This document shows positions 14,290 through 23,430 of a stretch of DNA of 36,500 nucleotides, piece after piece. This DNA comes from HO2-45-28 sp964412115 (GTDB lineage: Bacteria > Patescibacteriota > Minisyncoccia > HO2-45-28). Where the stretch lies: contig CAYPMM010000007.1 in assembly GCA_964412115.1 (NCBI GenBank), forward strand, positions 1-36,500, written 5' to 3'. The number at the start of each line of letters is the position of its first letter. Within the stretch, counting starts at the first letter, position 1. The notes below the pieces were generated by a model that saw only the letters and a program-made list of their open reading frames with translations, was not told where the DNA came from and made no database searches. The position numbers and the translations under genes were made by a program.

Positions 14290-16143
14290 ATGGCCGCCTT
14301 AAATCACAAAATAATAAGCGCGTTTCTGCTGGTTTCAACACTCGCGCTCTTTTTGCCGCTGCATAACATTCTGGCGCAAGGCGCGCCGCCCACAGTCGAA
14401 GAGGGGGACGAAAATGTTTTTTTCGGGCAGCGGTTGCAACAGCAAACATCAGGAGAAGGACAGCCGACAACGCCGTCAGGACAAACATCTTCACAGCCGG
14501 TAGCCGCGAATGAATCCGTCGCCGCGGCCCTTCGGACAGCCGCTTGTCCGGTAATCAGCAACGTCGCATTTTACATTACCGCCTGCGGATTGCTTACCGC
14601 CGGCGGATGGGTGGTGTTTGTGGTTTTGATGGCAGTTTCGGCCTTCTTCGCTTTATTCGGCAATCTTTTTGACCTTGTAACGGCAGTCACTCTCAACCCG
14701 GCGACATACAGCGTGCCGGCCATATATCAGGGCTGGACGGTCGCCCGAGACACCGCGAATATGTTTTTCATATTCATACTCCTAACCATCGCCATCGCCA
14801 CAATTTTGCAGATAGAAACATACGGCGCTAAAAAACTTCTGCCAAAACTCATTGCTGCCGCGATTTTCATCAACTTTTCTTTTCTGCTCACGCAATACGT
14901 GGTTTTCGCCTCCAACATCATGACCGGATTTTTCCTGCCGGGCGCGGGAACCGCCAGGGGCCCAAGCGCGCAGCTGTCGGTCATGTTCCTTGCCGGCATC
15001 AATCCAAACGCGATGTACAAAAACACCCAATTCAATTTGGGCGCCATTGCCGATACGCAAAAAAAACTGGATGAGACCCGTTTGAGATTGTCTGAAAGTC
15101 TTGCGTTTCAAGACGAGAGTTCAACCGACGCGGAAATACTGGCGGCGCAGCAAGAGTTTGAGCGCGCAACCGCCGAAGAGACCCGGCTTTCGCAACAGTT
15201 AACCAATCAGCAAAAAGAACTGCCCAACACTCTGCTTCAGCTGATTGTGGCGATGCTTGGCGTAATCGCTTTCATATTGGTGGCAACTTTTGCTTTGGGA
15301 TTTGCCGGAATTTCTCTTTTAATCCGGGTGGTTGTTTTGTGGTTTTTGATGATTTTGTCTCCCATCGCTTTTCTCTTTTTTGTAATTCCGGGTCTTGGCG
15401 GACACGCTTCCAAGTGGTGGGGCGAACTTTTGAAACAATCGTTTTTCGCGCCGGCGTTTTTCTTCCTTTTCGGGCTTACGGTGAATATGATTTCCACCCC
15501 TCAAGCGCGGGCGCTTTTCGGAATCGGCGAAAATATCGCCCAGCAGGCAAACGCCGGCGCGTTCAACACCGCGCTCATAGTCAGTTTCACCTCGTTTGCC
15601 TACTACACTTTGCTTATAATAATGCTAATCGCAAGCGTCCTTGTGGCCAAAAGCATGGGCGGAGCTACGGCCCAGTGGGCCGAGAAAGGAGCGAAGTACG
15701 CCAGAGGCGCTGCTTTGGGATATGCAGGAAGAGTGGGCAGGAAATATGCGATAGAAGCAACGGGTGCTGTGGGCAAAGCCGTAACCAGCGGAGAAGGACG
15801 GGTGGCCCAAGTCTTGCGGCAAACTCCGTATGTCAACAAGATGTTCGGGGCCATGGAAGCCACACAGCGAAGAGAGGTTAAAAAATACGAAAAACAATAC
15901 GGTTCTTTCAGCACAGACGCTCTTAAAAACATTGAGTCGGCTCCGGGGCTTCGTGTTGCCAGCGAAAGAAACGCAATAAGAAATATAATAAACAAAAGAG
16001 ACGAAGACAGGCGAGATGATGAAATACTTAAAAACGGAGACGCGATAAGCAAAATGAGGGTGATGGACAAAAGGGCCAAAAAAAATAAAGCGGACGCGGA
16101 ACAGGCAAAGCGAGAAGCGGAAGAAAAAAATCCCAAAACTTAA
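14290..16143 (+). CDS. VirB6/TrbL-like polytopic membrane protein
   Basis: The 617-residue protein has a signal-like N-terminus and many hydrophobic helices (visible near residues 90-145, 155-175, 190-215, 310-360, 380-395 and 420-450), followed by a charged cytoplasmic tail (about 500-617). The layout matches VirB6/TrbL-type inner-membrane channel proteins of type IV secretion systems. I infer the family from topology and context more than from a sequence signature. It starts 2 nt after the preceding gene ends. Confidence 0.72.
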   Translation: MAALNHKIISAFLLVSTLALFLPLHNILAQGAPPTVEEGDENVFFGQRLQQQTSGEGQPTTPSGQTSSQPVAANESVAAALRTAACPVISNVAFYITACGLLTAGGWVVFVVLMAVSAFFALFGNLFDLVTAVTLNPATYSVPAIYQGWTVARDTANMFFIFILLTIAIATILQIETYGAKKLLPKLIAAAIFINFSFLLTQYVVFASNIMTGFFLPGAGTARGPSAQLSVMFLAGINPNAMYKNTQFNLGAIADTQKKLDETRLRLSESLAFQDESSTDAEILAAQQEFERATAEETRLSQQLTNQQKELPNTLLQLIVAMLGVIAFILVATFALGFAGISLLIRVVVLWFLMILSPIAFLFFVIPGLGGHASKWWGELLKQSFFAPAFFFLFGLTVNMISTPQARALFGIGENIAQQANAGAFNTALIVSFTSFAYYTLLIIMLIASVLVAKSMGGATAQWAEKGAKYARGAALGYAGRVGRKYAIEATGAVGKAVTSGEGRVAQVLRQTPYVNKMFGAMEATQRREVKKYEKQYGSFSTDALKNIESAPGLRVASERNAIRNIINKRDEDRRDDEILKNGDAISKMRVMDKRAKKNKADAEQAKREAEEKNPKT

Positions 16144-16158
16144 AAATTAAATTAAAAT

Positions 16159-16731
16159 ATGCAGCCACTAACACCGGAACAATTATTCGCAAAGTACGAA
16201 AAAATACCAAAAGACTTGCAAGACGCCATATTAGACGCCGGAACTTCGGATATCATCGGCGCGATAACCAAAAAATACGGTCTGAACCTTGAGCAGGCCG
16301 GAAACCTTGCTGACGAGGTCGGGCTTTTGATGCTTGGCGAAACCAACCCGCGTGATTTTACGGCAAACTTAATCAAACGGCTCGAAACCGACCCCGAGAT
16401 GACAAAAAAAATAGCCCAGGAAATAAACGAGCAGATTTTTTCAAAAGTGCGCGAGTCGCTTAAAAAAATACACGGCGTAAGCGAAGAGGAAAAACAAGGG
16501 GCCGCGGGACCTCAGCCCGCAAAAACGGAAACCCCGGCACCGAAGCCGTCTTCGGGTTTAGGCGAGTCAAGACCCTCGCCATTTGAACAAAAATTGGAAG
16601 ACAAAGTTTTTCCGCCCAAGGCGGACCAGCCTTTGGCTGGTGTGCCCGCGCTTAAAAAAGAGGTGGAACAAGCGCAAAAAGAAAATCGTTATCCGTCTAG
16701 CGCGGACCCGTACCGCGAACCTCCAAAATAA
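16159..16731 (+). CDS. Operon protein with helical N-terminus and Pro-rich tail
   Basis: The 190-residue protein has a helical N-terminal region (1-105; FAKYEKIPKDLQDAILDAG, TKKIAQEINEQIFSKVRESLKKI) then a Pro/Ala-rich, low-complexity tail. No signal peptide or membrane helix. I do not recognise the family. The tail includes the double-hairpin repeat (16610-16640) and, upstream of it, a second hairpin GGCGAG/CTCGCC (16561-16580). Between the VirB6-like and PrgI-like genes, it is probably a cytoplasmic partner. Confidence 0.7.
   Translation: MQPLTPEQLFAKYEKIPKDLQDAILDAGTSDIIGAITKKYGLNLEQAGNLADEVGLLMLGETNPRDFTANLIKRLETDPEMTKKIAQEINEQIFSKVRESLKKIHGVSEEEKQGAAGPQPAKTETPAPKPSSGLGESRPSPFEQKLEDKVFPPKADQPLAGVPALKKEVEQAQKENRYPSSADPYREPPK
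16610..16640 (+). repeat. Double-hairpin repeat, copy 2
   Basis: Same unit as 11805-11835: CCGCC/GGCGG (loop CAA) and CCAGCC/GGCTGG (loop TTT). Read in a different frame from copy 1, here as PPKADQPLAG rather than SAKGGPTFGW. Confidence 0.9.
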
Positions 16732-16733
16732 TT

Positions 16734-17138
16734 ATGCGCCAATTTTCAGTTCCGCAATTCATAGAAGTAGAAGACAAAATTTTCGGGCCGCTTACGCTCA
16801 AGCAGTTTATTTATCTGCTTGGAGGAGGGGCATCCGTATTTATAATTTATGTTTTCGGAGGGATGCTGGGCGTTATTTTTCTCGGCCTGCCGATTGCGGT
16901 TTTTGCGGCAGCGCTCGCTTTTTATAAAATAAACGGCCAGCCCTTTATAAACATAGCGGCAAGCGCCGTATCTCACTACAGCAAATCAAAACTTTACATT
17001 TGGAAAAGGGTTGAGACAAAAAAACAAGACATCCGTAAAATTCCGGCCCTTGAACAAAAACTGGTCCTGCCGAAAATCACCGAAAGCAAATTAAGAGACC
17101 TGTCCTGGTCTTTAGACGTAAAAGAAAAAATAAAATAA
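16734..17138 (+). CDS. PrgI-family protein
   Basis: The 134-residue protein starts MRQFSVPQFIEVEDKIFGP and has two adjacent transmembrane helices (about 20-60), FINIAASAVSHY and then a basic tail. This matches the PrgI family, small inner-membrane components of Gram-positive-type conjugative systems (the VirB3 counterpart). It directly precedes the VirB4-like genes, as in those systems. Confidence 0.88.
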   Translation: MRQFSVPQFIEVEDKIFGPLTLKQFIYLLGGGASVFIIYVFGGMLGVIFLGLPIAVFAAALAFYKINGQPFINIAASAVSHYSKSKLYIWKRVETKKQDIRKIPALEQKLVLPKITESKLRDLSWSLDVKEKIK

Positions 17139-17140
17139 GC

Positions 17141-17794
17141 ATGGCCAAAGCACAATCATCGCAAGAATTCGTTCCGATAAAAGAAATACGCGACGGGATA
17201 ATGATTACCGACGACGGAAATTTGCATATGGTTTTGATGGCCTCCTCCCTGAATTTCGCCCTTCGCTCCGGGGAAGAGCAGGAGGCAGTCACGGCCCAAT
17301 ACCAGAATTTTTTAAACTCGCTGGATTTTTCGGTCCAAATCATGATTCAGTCGCGCCGGCTTAATATTGACCCGTATCTTGAAACCTTGCGCCAGGCCGA
17401 AAAAGAGCAGACAAACGAGCTGATGAAAATTCAGACCCGCGAATACGTGGAATTCGTGCGCACTTTCGTCTCAACCACCAAAATCGTCACCAAAAGTTTT
17501 TACATTGTGGTTACATTTGTCCCGCCTTTTTTGGGGATAGGCAAAAAGGAGGGTTTCGGAGGATTTTTTAAAAAATTTTTCACCGGTGAAAAAAAAGAGG
17601 ACAAACAGATAATGGACGAAAAGTTTGAAGAATACCGGACACAGCTTTGGCAAAGGGCCGAAACGGTCTCGGGCGCCATCGCTTCAACCGGAGTCAGAAC
17701 CGCGCCTTTAAACACCGAGGAATTGGTCGAGCTTTTTTACGGGCTTTTCAATCCTGGGGAACTGGAACGCGGACACGCTCCGCAAGTTAGATAA
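17141..17794 (+). CDS. TraC/VirB4-associated N-terminal protein
   Basis: The 217-residue protein begins MAKAQSSQEFVPIKEIRDGI, with LHMVLMASSLNFALRS and FSVQIMIQSRRLN, resembling the N-terminal domain of TraC/VirB4 ATPases. It contains a hydrophobic patch (about 115-130) and no Walker motifs. The ATPase gene begins 2 nt after its stop, so the VirB4/TraC protein appears divided into an N-terminal and a motor polypeptide, apparently by design because both have intact ends. Confidence 0.75.
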   Translation: MAKAQSSQEFVPIKEIRDGIMITDDGNLHMVLMASSLNFALRSGEEQEAVTAQYQNFLNSLDFSVQIMIQSRRLNIDPYLETLRQAEKEQTNELMKIQTREYVEFVRTFVSTTKIVTKSFYIVVTFVPPFLGIGKKEGFGGFFKKFFTGEKKEDKQIMDEKFEEYRTQLWQRAETVSGAIASTGVRTAPLNTEELVELFYGLFNPGELERGHAPQVR

Positions 17795-17795
17795 T

Positions 17796-19616
17796 ATGGC
17801 ATTAAAAGATTTATTCGGAAAAAAAGAGGAGAAGGCGGGCGATGAAATTATCGCCATAGAGCCATCGCAAATTTACGAGGCGGCGGTTTTGGAATTAAAA
17901 GACGTAATCGCGCCTTCAGCCCTTGAAGTAAATTCAAACTTCGTAAAAATCGGGGAAAAGACCGCCCGCACTCTTTTTGTTTTTTCATATCCGAGATTTC
18001 TGGCCATAAATTGGTTTTCACCAATCATAAATTTGGACAAGGTTTTTGATATATCGCTTTACGTCCACCCAATGGACACCGCCTCCGTTTTGAGACAACT
18101 GCAAAAAAAAGTGGCCGAGGTCCAGTCGCAGATACACATGCGCGAAGAAAAAGGGCTGGTCAGAGACCCGATGCTGGATGCAGCTCATCAAAATCTTGAG
18201 GAATTAAGAGATAAGCTCCAGCAGGCGCAGGAAAAATTATTTTCTTTTGGACTTTACATCACCATTTACGCCGACACTCTTGAAGAGCTGGACCGCGAGG
18301 AGTCGGAGATAAGGTCAATGCTTGAATCAAAACTGATTTACGCCAAACCGGCCTTGTTTCAGCAAAGCGACGGGCTGCTTACCGTGTTCCCTCTCGGATA
18401 TGACAAGATAGGCATAAACTCCAAGCTTAATTCTTCTCCAATTTCAAGCCTGTTTCCATTCGTATCGTTTGATTTAACCTCAAATAAAGGAATCCTTTAC
18501 GGAGTCAACCGGCACAACAACAGTCTGGTTCTTTTTGACCGCTTTAGTTTGGAAAATTATAACTCGGTAATTTTTGCCAAGTCCGGCGCCGGAAAAAGCT
18601 ACGCCACGAAATTGGAAGTGGTGCGTTCGCTTATGTTTGATACCGACGTTATAGTCATTGACCCCGAGCGCGAATACGAATACTTGGCCGAAGCGGTTGA
18701 CGGCCGGTATTTCAGCATTTCGCTTTCTTCCCCGCATCACATCAACCCGTTTGACCTGCCCAAACCCAGAGAAGATGAAGATCCGGCCGATGTTTTGCGT
18801 TCAAATATCATCAATCTGGTCGGGCTTTTCAGGATAATGCTCGGCGGGCTCACTCCCGAAGAAGACGCGGTGCTTGACCGGGCGATAACCGAAACCTACG
18901 CCTCGCGCGACATAACGCCCGATTCAGATTTTTCTTCCAAAATTCCGCCGATACTCTCCGACCTTGAATTGGTTTTGGCCAACATGGAGGGGGGCGAGGG
19001 ACTCGCGCAAAAAATGCGCAAATACACCCAGGGCACGTGGGCCGGATTCATAAACCAGCCGACCAATGTTGATATCAATAAAAAAATGGTCGTTTTTTCG
19101 GTAAGAGACATGGAAGACGAACTAAGGCCGGTCGCGATGTATTTGGTGGTCCACCACATTTGGAACGCGGTGCGCAAAACAATCAAAAAAAGAATTCTGG
19201 TCATTGACGAGGCCTGGTGGATTATGAAAGAAGAACAGGGCGCGTCATTTTTATTCAGCATAGCCAAGCGCGCGCGAAAATATTTCTTGGGGGTCGCGAC
19301 CATAACCCAGGATGTCGGCGATTTTCTGCGCTCGCCTTACGGCATACCAATAATTACCAACTCTTCAATTCAGATACTTTTGAAGCAGTCGCCGGCAACG
19401 ATTGACCTGGTGCAAAAAACCTTTAATCTCACCGACGAAGAAAAGTTTTTGATACTTGAATCCGACGTCGGCGAGGGACTGTTTTTCGCGGGGTTAAAAC
19501 ATGTCGCGATAAAAATAATAAGCTCGTATACCGAGGATCAGATAATAACTTCGGACCCGCATCAGCTGCTCGCGATTAAAAAAGCGAAGCAGGAAATTAA
19601 TCCCGAAAATAAATAA
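17796..19616 (+). CDS. VirB4/TraC-like ATPase of a type IV secretion-like system
   Basis: The 606-residue protein has a Walker A motif SGAGKS (263-268), a Walker B ILVIDEAW (467-474) and the further motif ATITQDVGDF (501-510). A coiled-coil-like segment (about 95-150) precedes the ATPase core. VirB4/TraC-type proteins drive substrate and pilus-subunit movement at the inner membrane. The start is 2 nt after the previous stop. No VirB11 or VirD4 gene is seen in this window. Confidence 0.9.
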   Translation: MALKDLFGKKEEKAGDEIIAIEPSQIYEAAVLELKDVIAPSALEVNSNFVKIGEKTARTLFVFSYPRFLAINWFSPIINLDKVFDISLYVHPMDTASVLRQLQKKVAEVQSQIHMREEKGLVRDPMLDAAHQNLEELRDKLQQAQEKLFSFGLYITIYADTLEELDREESEIRSMLESKLIYAKPALFQQSDGLLTVFPLGYDKIGINSKLNSSPISSLFPFVSFDLTSNKGILYGVNRHNNSLVLFDRFSLENYNSVIFAKSGAGKSYATKLEVVRSLMFDTDVIVIDPEREYEYLAEAVDGRYFSISLSSPHHINPFDLPKPREDEDPADVLRSNIINLVGLFRIMLGGLTPEEDAVLDRAITETYASRDITPDSDFSSKIPPILSDLELVLANMEGGEGLAQKMRKYTQGTWAGFINQPTNVDINKKMVVFSVRDMEDELRPVAMYLVVHHIWNAVRKTIKKRILVIDEAWWIMKEEQGASFLFSIAKRARKYFLGVATITQDVGDFLRSPYGIPIITNSSIQILLKQSPATIDLVQKTFNLTDEEKFLILESDVGEGLFFAGLKHVAIKIISSYTEDQIITSDPHQLLAIKKAKQEINPENK

Positions 19617-19618
19617 AA

Positions 19619-19996
19619 ATGGCCGAACAAAATCAAATTGAAAACGAGCGCGCTTTAAATCTTTTGGAATCGCGGAAAAACGGCGGCTCCGCGGAAAAAA
19701 ACGCGCCCGCGGGCTCAAACGTGGGAAAGTCCGAATTCGGACTGATGGTTGGTTTTGCTTCGTTTTGCGATTTAATTAGCCAGATACCCGGAGTCGGCTT
19801 TATAATAGACGGTATGGCGTGGTTTACGATATTCGCGTGGACCCAGACCCGCGGACTGAAAAAACCTCAAATTTTTCATCTAAGCGGGGCGGGCGGATTC
19901 ATCCCTTTTTTGCCGGCCTATACCGGAATGGTGGTGTTTTTATATTTTTACAATGATAACCCCCAATTCAGGGCGTTTTTCGGAGGAGAAACATGA
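19619..19996 (+). CDS. Small membrane protein of the secretion-like operon
   Basis: The 125-residue protein has a charged N-terminus (1-38) and hydrophobic segments at about 40-74 and 88-111. No family recognised. The stop overlaps the following start (ATGA at 19993). Confidence 0.72.
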   Translation: MAEQNQIENERALNLLESRKNGGSAEKNAPAGSNVGKSEFGLMVGFASFCDLISQIPGVGFIIDGMAWFTIFAWTQTRGLKKPQIFHLSGAGGFIPFLPAYTGMVVFLYFYNDNPQFRAFFGGET

Positions 19997-20997
19997 AAAA
20001 TAAATTTTTATCAATAATAATTTTTCTGGCTTTTCTGGCGGTCTTGCCCGTTTCGGCGCAAGTTGATTTTGGTTTGGACGTGAATAACTTTTTCATTGAA
20101 CTGCGTCCAACCGACGCTCCGGGCCCGAATCAAAATATAACCGCGAGACTTTCAACAACTTCGTTTGATCTCAACGGGGCAAGAATAACCTGGACCCATA
20201 ACGGGAGAGTTTTGGCCCAAGGAACAGGGGTGAGAGAGTATAACTTCACGACCGGCCCTCTTGGCTCAAGAGAAAGACTTGCTGTTTCGGCGACAGACAC
20301 CAACGGATTGCGCCATGACACGGAATTGTCGTTTATCGTCTCCGACATTGCCATGCTGTGGCAAACCGACACTTCAATTCCTTATTGGTATAAAGGCAAG
20401 GCGCTGGCATCTCCAAAGTCGGCTGTGACCGTAAGCGCGTTTCCGGAGTTAATATCGGGCGGAAGAAAAATCCCCTCGTCGGGTTTGATTTTCCGATGGT
20501 CTTTAGATGATGATTTTAAACAATCGCAGTCGGGGACCGGAAAAGACACCTTCCGGTTCGGCGCCGGATTTTCTTCGGGTTTGGCGCATAGCGTAAGTCT
20601 TGAAGTTTCAAATATCGCAGGCGATATAACCGCCAAAAAATCGGTCGGTATAAATATTGGGGACCCAAAAGTTTTAATTTACGAATACGACCCGCTTTTG
20701 GGGACGAAAAACAATTCGGCTTTCGGCGGACAAAGAAGCGGTGTTATTTTTGCCGGGGAGGAAAAATCGTTCATGGCCCATCCGTTTTTCTTTTCGCGGC
20801 AAAACGGAGGAACGGAAAAACTTGAATACTTGTGGGGCGTTAACGGCCGCGACGCCGACCCCGGAGAGCCGTTTAATATATTGCGCCTGAAAACAACCTC
20901 GGACGCTCTGGGTCTGTCAACAATCGGGGTTCTTATAAAAAACACGGCGAACATATTACAAGAAGCAAGGCAAAGTTTTCAAATAGATGTTTTATAA
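19993..20997 (+). CDS. Secreted protein with Ig/PKD-like domains
   Basis: The 334-residue product has a signal peptide (MKNKFLSIIIFLAFLAVLPVSA, cleaved before QVDF). The body is beta-rich with patterns such as ITARLSTTSFDLNGARITW and ITWTHNGRVLAQGTG, consistent with immunoglobulin-like folds. The gene is preceded by a good Shine-Dalgarno GGAGGAG (19982-19988), one of the few in the window. It would be a surface-exposed part of the system. Confidence 0.72.
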   Translation: MKNKFLSIIIFLAFLAVLPVSAQVDFGLDVNNFFIELRPTDAPGPNQNITARLSTTSFDLNGARITWTHNGRVLAQGTGVREYNFTTGPLGSRERLAVSATDTNGLRHDTELSFIVSDIAMLWQTDTSIPYWYKGKALASPKSAVTVSAFPELISGGRKIPSSGLIFRWSLDDDFKQSQSGTGKDTFRFGAGFSSGLAHSVSLEVSNIAGDITAKKSVGINIGDPKVLIYEYDPLLGTKNNSAFGGQRSGVIFAGEEKSFMAHPFFFSRQNGGTEKLEYLWGVNGRDADPGEPFNILRLKTTSDALGLSTIGVLIKNTANILQEARQSFQIDVL

Positions 20998-21790
20998 AAC
21001 ACTTTACACATTATTAATAATTGTAATAGCGTTCGTTTTTGTCGTCGGACCGGTTTTGGTCTTTGCCGAAACTAGCGCAACGATAGGCGGACAACAACAG
21101 GAAAAGCCGCCGGAAATACCCGCATGGACTACTGCCAAGGGCGGTTTTATAACATTCCTGCAGTGGCTTTTTCCGGTGATGATTGCCGCAGCGGCGGTTG
21201 TCGCCACCCTTTCTATTATATTTGCCGGTTTTCAGTGGATGGCCGGAGCCATCTCGCCTCCGCAGGTGGAAGCAGCCAAAAACCGTATATCGGCCGCCGT
21301 TTTGGGTCTAGCCGTCGCTCTCGGCTCGTGGTTAATTTTGAATACAATAAATCCTGTTTTCACCAACCCAACAGCGCCGGTTGGATTTACGCTCCAATGC
21401 CCCGGCGGAGTATGCCCGAGCTGGACGGATGTTTTGTTTGGAGCGCCTGGCACCGTAGATTTGACACCTAAACCGCTAGGCGACCTTGGGGGCTCCGCTC
21501 AGAAATTCGTTGGATCTCCGGGTGGACAAGAACAAACAAATGCCGCAAACAATTTTGAAAACGTCGTGTGTCCCGGCAGGGGGCAAGAGGCTGTTAAAAA
21601 TCCATCGGGATCAGGCGCTGTGTGTGTTGAACCAACAAATGGCAACACCAAACTAAGAGTAAAACAAATAAACTGCATCAACTCGTACCAGGCGATGGAG
21701 CTTAAAAAATTGGGAATAGTGCAGTCCGCCCCCGAACGGCTTCCTGCGGGATGCGAAAAAATATTAGATGAGTTTGTAGATATCCCATGA
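20987..21790 (+). CDS. VirB2/TrbC-like pilin-type protein with Cys-containing extension
   Basis: The 267-residue product starts with a signal-like helix (1-27), then two hydrophobic helices (about 60-83 and 100-122) separated by a short loop, the layout of VirB2/TrbC pilins. A long, Cys-containing C-terminal extension (about 130-267) is unusual for this family and might be a surface domain. It overlaps the previous gene by 11 nt. Confidence 0.72.
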   Translation: MFYKTLYTLLIIVIAFVFVVGPVLVFAETSATIGGQQQEKPPEIPAWTTAKGGFITFLQWLFPVMIAAAAVVATLSIIFAGFQWMAGAISPPQVEAAKNRISAAVLGLAVALGSWLILNTINPVFTNPTAPVGFTLQCPGGVCPSWTDVLFGAPGTVDLTPKPLGDLGGSAQKFVGSPGGQEQTNAANNFENVVCPGRGQEAVKNPSGSGAVCVEPTNGNTKLRVKQINCINSYQAMELKKLGIVQSAPERLPAGCEKILDEFVDIP

Positions 21791-22950
21791 ACAAACCACT
21801 TGCCATCGGACTTATAATCTTCTTCATACTCGTAATCGCCGGCGGGGCGGTTTGGCTTGCGGTAAGGCCGGAACAGGAAGTTGAAACAACGGAGCGCGGA
21901 GCGATTTTGAGATTTCCGTTCGGGCTATTCGGGGGCGGGGAGGAAGAGACGCCTACAATAACAACCCCGACAACGACGGAGCCAGAGGAAAAACCGGCTC
22001 TTTTGCTTCTTGACTCCGGACCGGTTGAAAGCTTTGCCATAACCAAAAACGGCGTAAGATACGTTTTAAAACAAGACGGTCACGTCTCCAACATCGGACC
22101 CAGAGGAGAGGAACAAACACGCGTATCTAACACCACCATCACCGGAATTTTTGATGCCGCATGGTCTTCAGATGCGTCAAAAACAATTCTCAAATATTTA
22201 GAAGGCGGAAACATAAGAACGGTATCGGCTGAATTCGTATCAACTTCAACCAGGGCGGTTGTCCTCCCGCAAAACATAATCTCATTTTCTTTCGCTCCAA
22301 ACCAAGACCGTATCGCTTATCTTATTCCGACATCGGCCGGCGCCCGGCTTATTACTGCAAATACCGACAACACGAAACAAACCGAGCTCGCAAATCTGCC
22401 GTTTAAAGATTTTGATATATTCTGGCCGGAAAACAACTTCACATATTTCTTAAGCCGTCCTTCCGGCTCGGCCGGGGGCTTCCTTTTTAAATACGGCATT
22501 TCAAGCGGAGCTCTGGACAAAATCCTGGACAATTTAGCCGGACTGCAAATAAAGTTTTCGCCCGACGGACAAAAACTTGTTTATTCGGCATTTGACGCCC
22601 AATTTCAGCAGTCTCGCCTGTTTATTTACGATATTAAATCAAAAGAGGCGTCTAATCTGCAAACACCCGGACTTGCCGGTAAATGCTCTTTTTCGGCAAG
22701 CGGAAAAAACAAAATTTATTGCGGGCTTGACCGCAATCCCGCGCCGGCCGTCTATCCTGACGACTGGATGCAAGGCTCCGTATCAACGAATGACCTGTTT
22801 TGGGAAATTGACCTTGTAACCGGCCGCAGAGAACAGCTAACCGACCGCGGATTTGATATAAAACAGACGGAGTTATCCGAAGACGGCCGATTTATTTATT
22901 TCTTAGAAAAAAATAACGGCTCTTTATGGAGCCTGAAAATTAGCGATTAG
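21787..22950 (+). CDS. Membrane-anchored beta-propeller-like (TolB/WD40-type) protein
   Basis: An N-terminal transmembrane segment (about 5-27) is followed by a Thr/Glu-rich linker and a large region of repeated short beta-strand blocks: RISFSFAPNQDRIAYLIP-like, IKFSPDGQKLVYSAFDA and LSEDGRFIYFLEKN. The FSPDG-type repeats are typical of TolB-like propellers, which mediate protein interactions. It is the last gene of the operon and overlaps the preceding stop by 4 nt (ATGA). Confidence 0.78.
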   Translation: MNKPLAIGLIIFFILVIAGGAVWLAVRPEQEVETTERGAILRFPFGLFGGGEEETPTITTPTTTEPEEKPALLLLDSGPVESFAITKNGVRYVLKQDGHVSNIGPRGEEQTRVSNTTITGIFDAAWSSDASKTILKYLEGGNIRTVSAEFVSTSTRAVVLPQNIISFSFAPNQDRIAYLIPTSAGARLITANTDNTKQTELANLPFKDFDIFWPENNFTYFLSRPSGSAGGFLFKYGISSGALDKILDNLAGLQIKFSPDGQKLVYSAFDAQFQQSRLFIYDIKSKEASNLQTPGLAGKCSFSASGKNKIYCGLDRNPAPAVYPDDWMQGSVSTNDLFWEIDLVTGRREQLTDRGFDIKQTELSEDGRFIYFLEKNNGSLWSLKISD

Positions 22951-22965
22951 TTTTTCGGATTTGAT

Positions 22966-23430
22966 TTAAAGCGGCTTAATTACCACCCTTCTTTCCATGC
23001 CTTCGCCGGTGCTTTGGGTTGATATATCCGGATACTCGGTAAGAGTGGCATGCACTATCCTTCGTTCGTAAGAAGTCATCGGGCGCATTTCAACTTCTTT
23101 TTTAAAATAACGCACCCGCTGGGCCGACAAGCGAGCCAAATCTTTCAGCTCGTCCATTTTTTGTTTTTGATAATCGTTGACGTCAACGGAAAACATCAAA
23201 TCGCCGGATTCGGAAGAAAATTCCCGTTCGGCCATTTTGCGCACGATGTGATTGAGCGCCTTAAGCCTCTCCCCGTCTTCGCCGATTAAAATTCCGCCGT
23301 CTCTGGTGTGAATGGTGAAGAAAAGGTTTTCCGGATATTCAATAAAATCCACCGAGCCGGAACAGCCCATCCGGTCAATAATGTTTTGAATCAGGGTTTG
23401 GATTTTCTTTGTTGTTTCCTCCGAAATCAT
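22966..23430 (-). CDS. jag: Jag/KhpB RNA-binding protein (KH and R3H domains)
   Basis: I choose ATG 23430 (154 residues, MISEETTKKI); the longer version would add a Cys-rich leader from inside yidC. The KH domain shows GEDG (50-53) and the R3H domain ERRIVHATL with R123 and H127. It binds RNA, and Jag/KhpB is linked to cell-wall and division control. The gene overlaps the end of yidC by 56 nt, an unusually long overlap that probably couples the two. Confidence 0.9.
   Translation of the reverse strand: MISEETTKKIQTLIQNIIDRMGCSGSVDFIEYPENLFFTIHTRDGGILIGEDGERLKALNHIVRKMAEREFSSESGDLMFSVDVNDYQKQKMDELKDLARLSAQRVRYFKKEVEMRPMTSYERRIVHATLTEYPDISTQSTGEGMERRVVIKPL

Noticed and set aside
14533..14550. 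CGGACA/TGTCCG inverted repeat in the VirB6-like gene
   Set aside because: Six-base arms only; not distinguishable from chance and no insert in the protein is evident.
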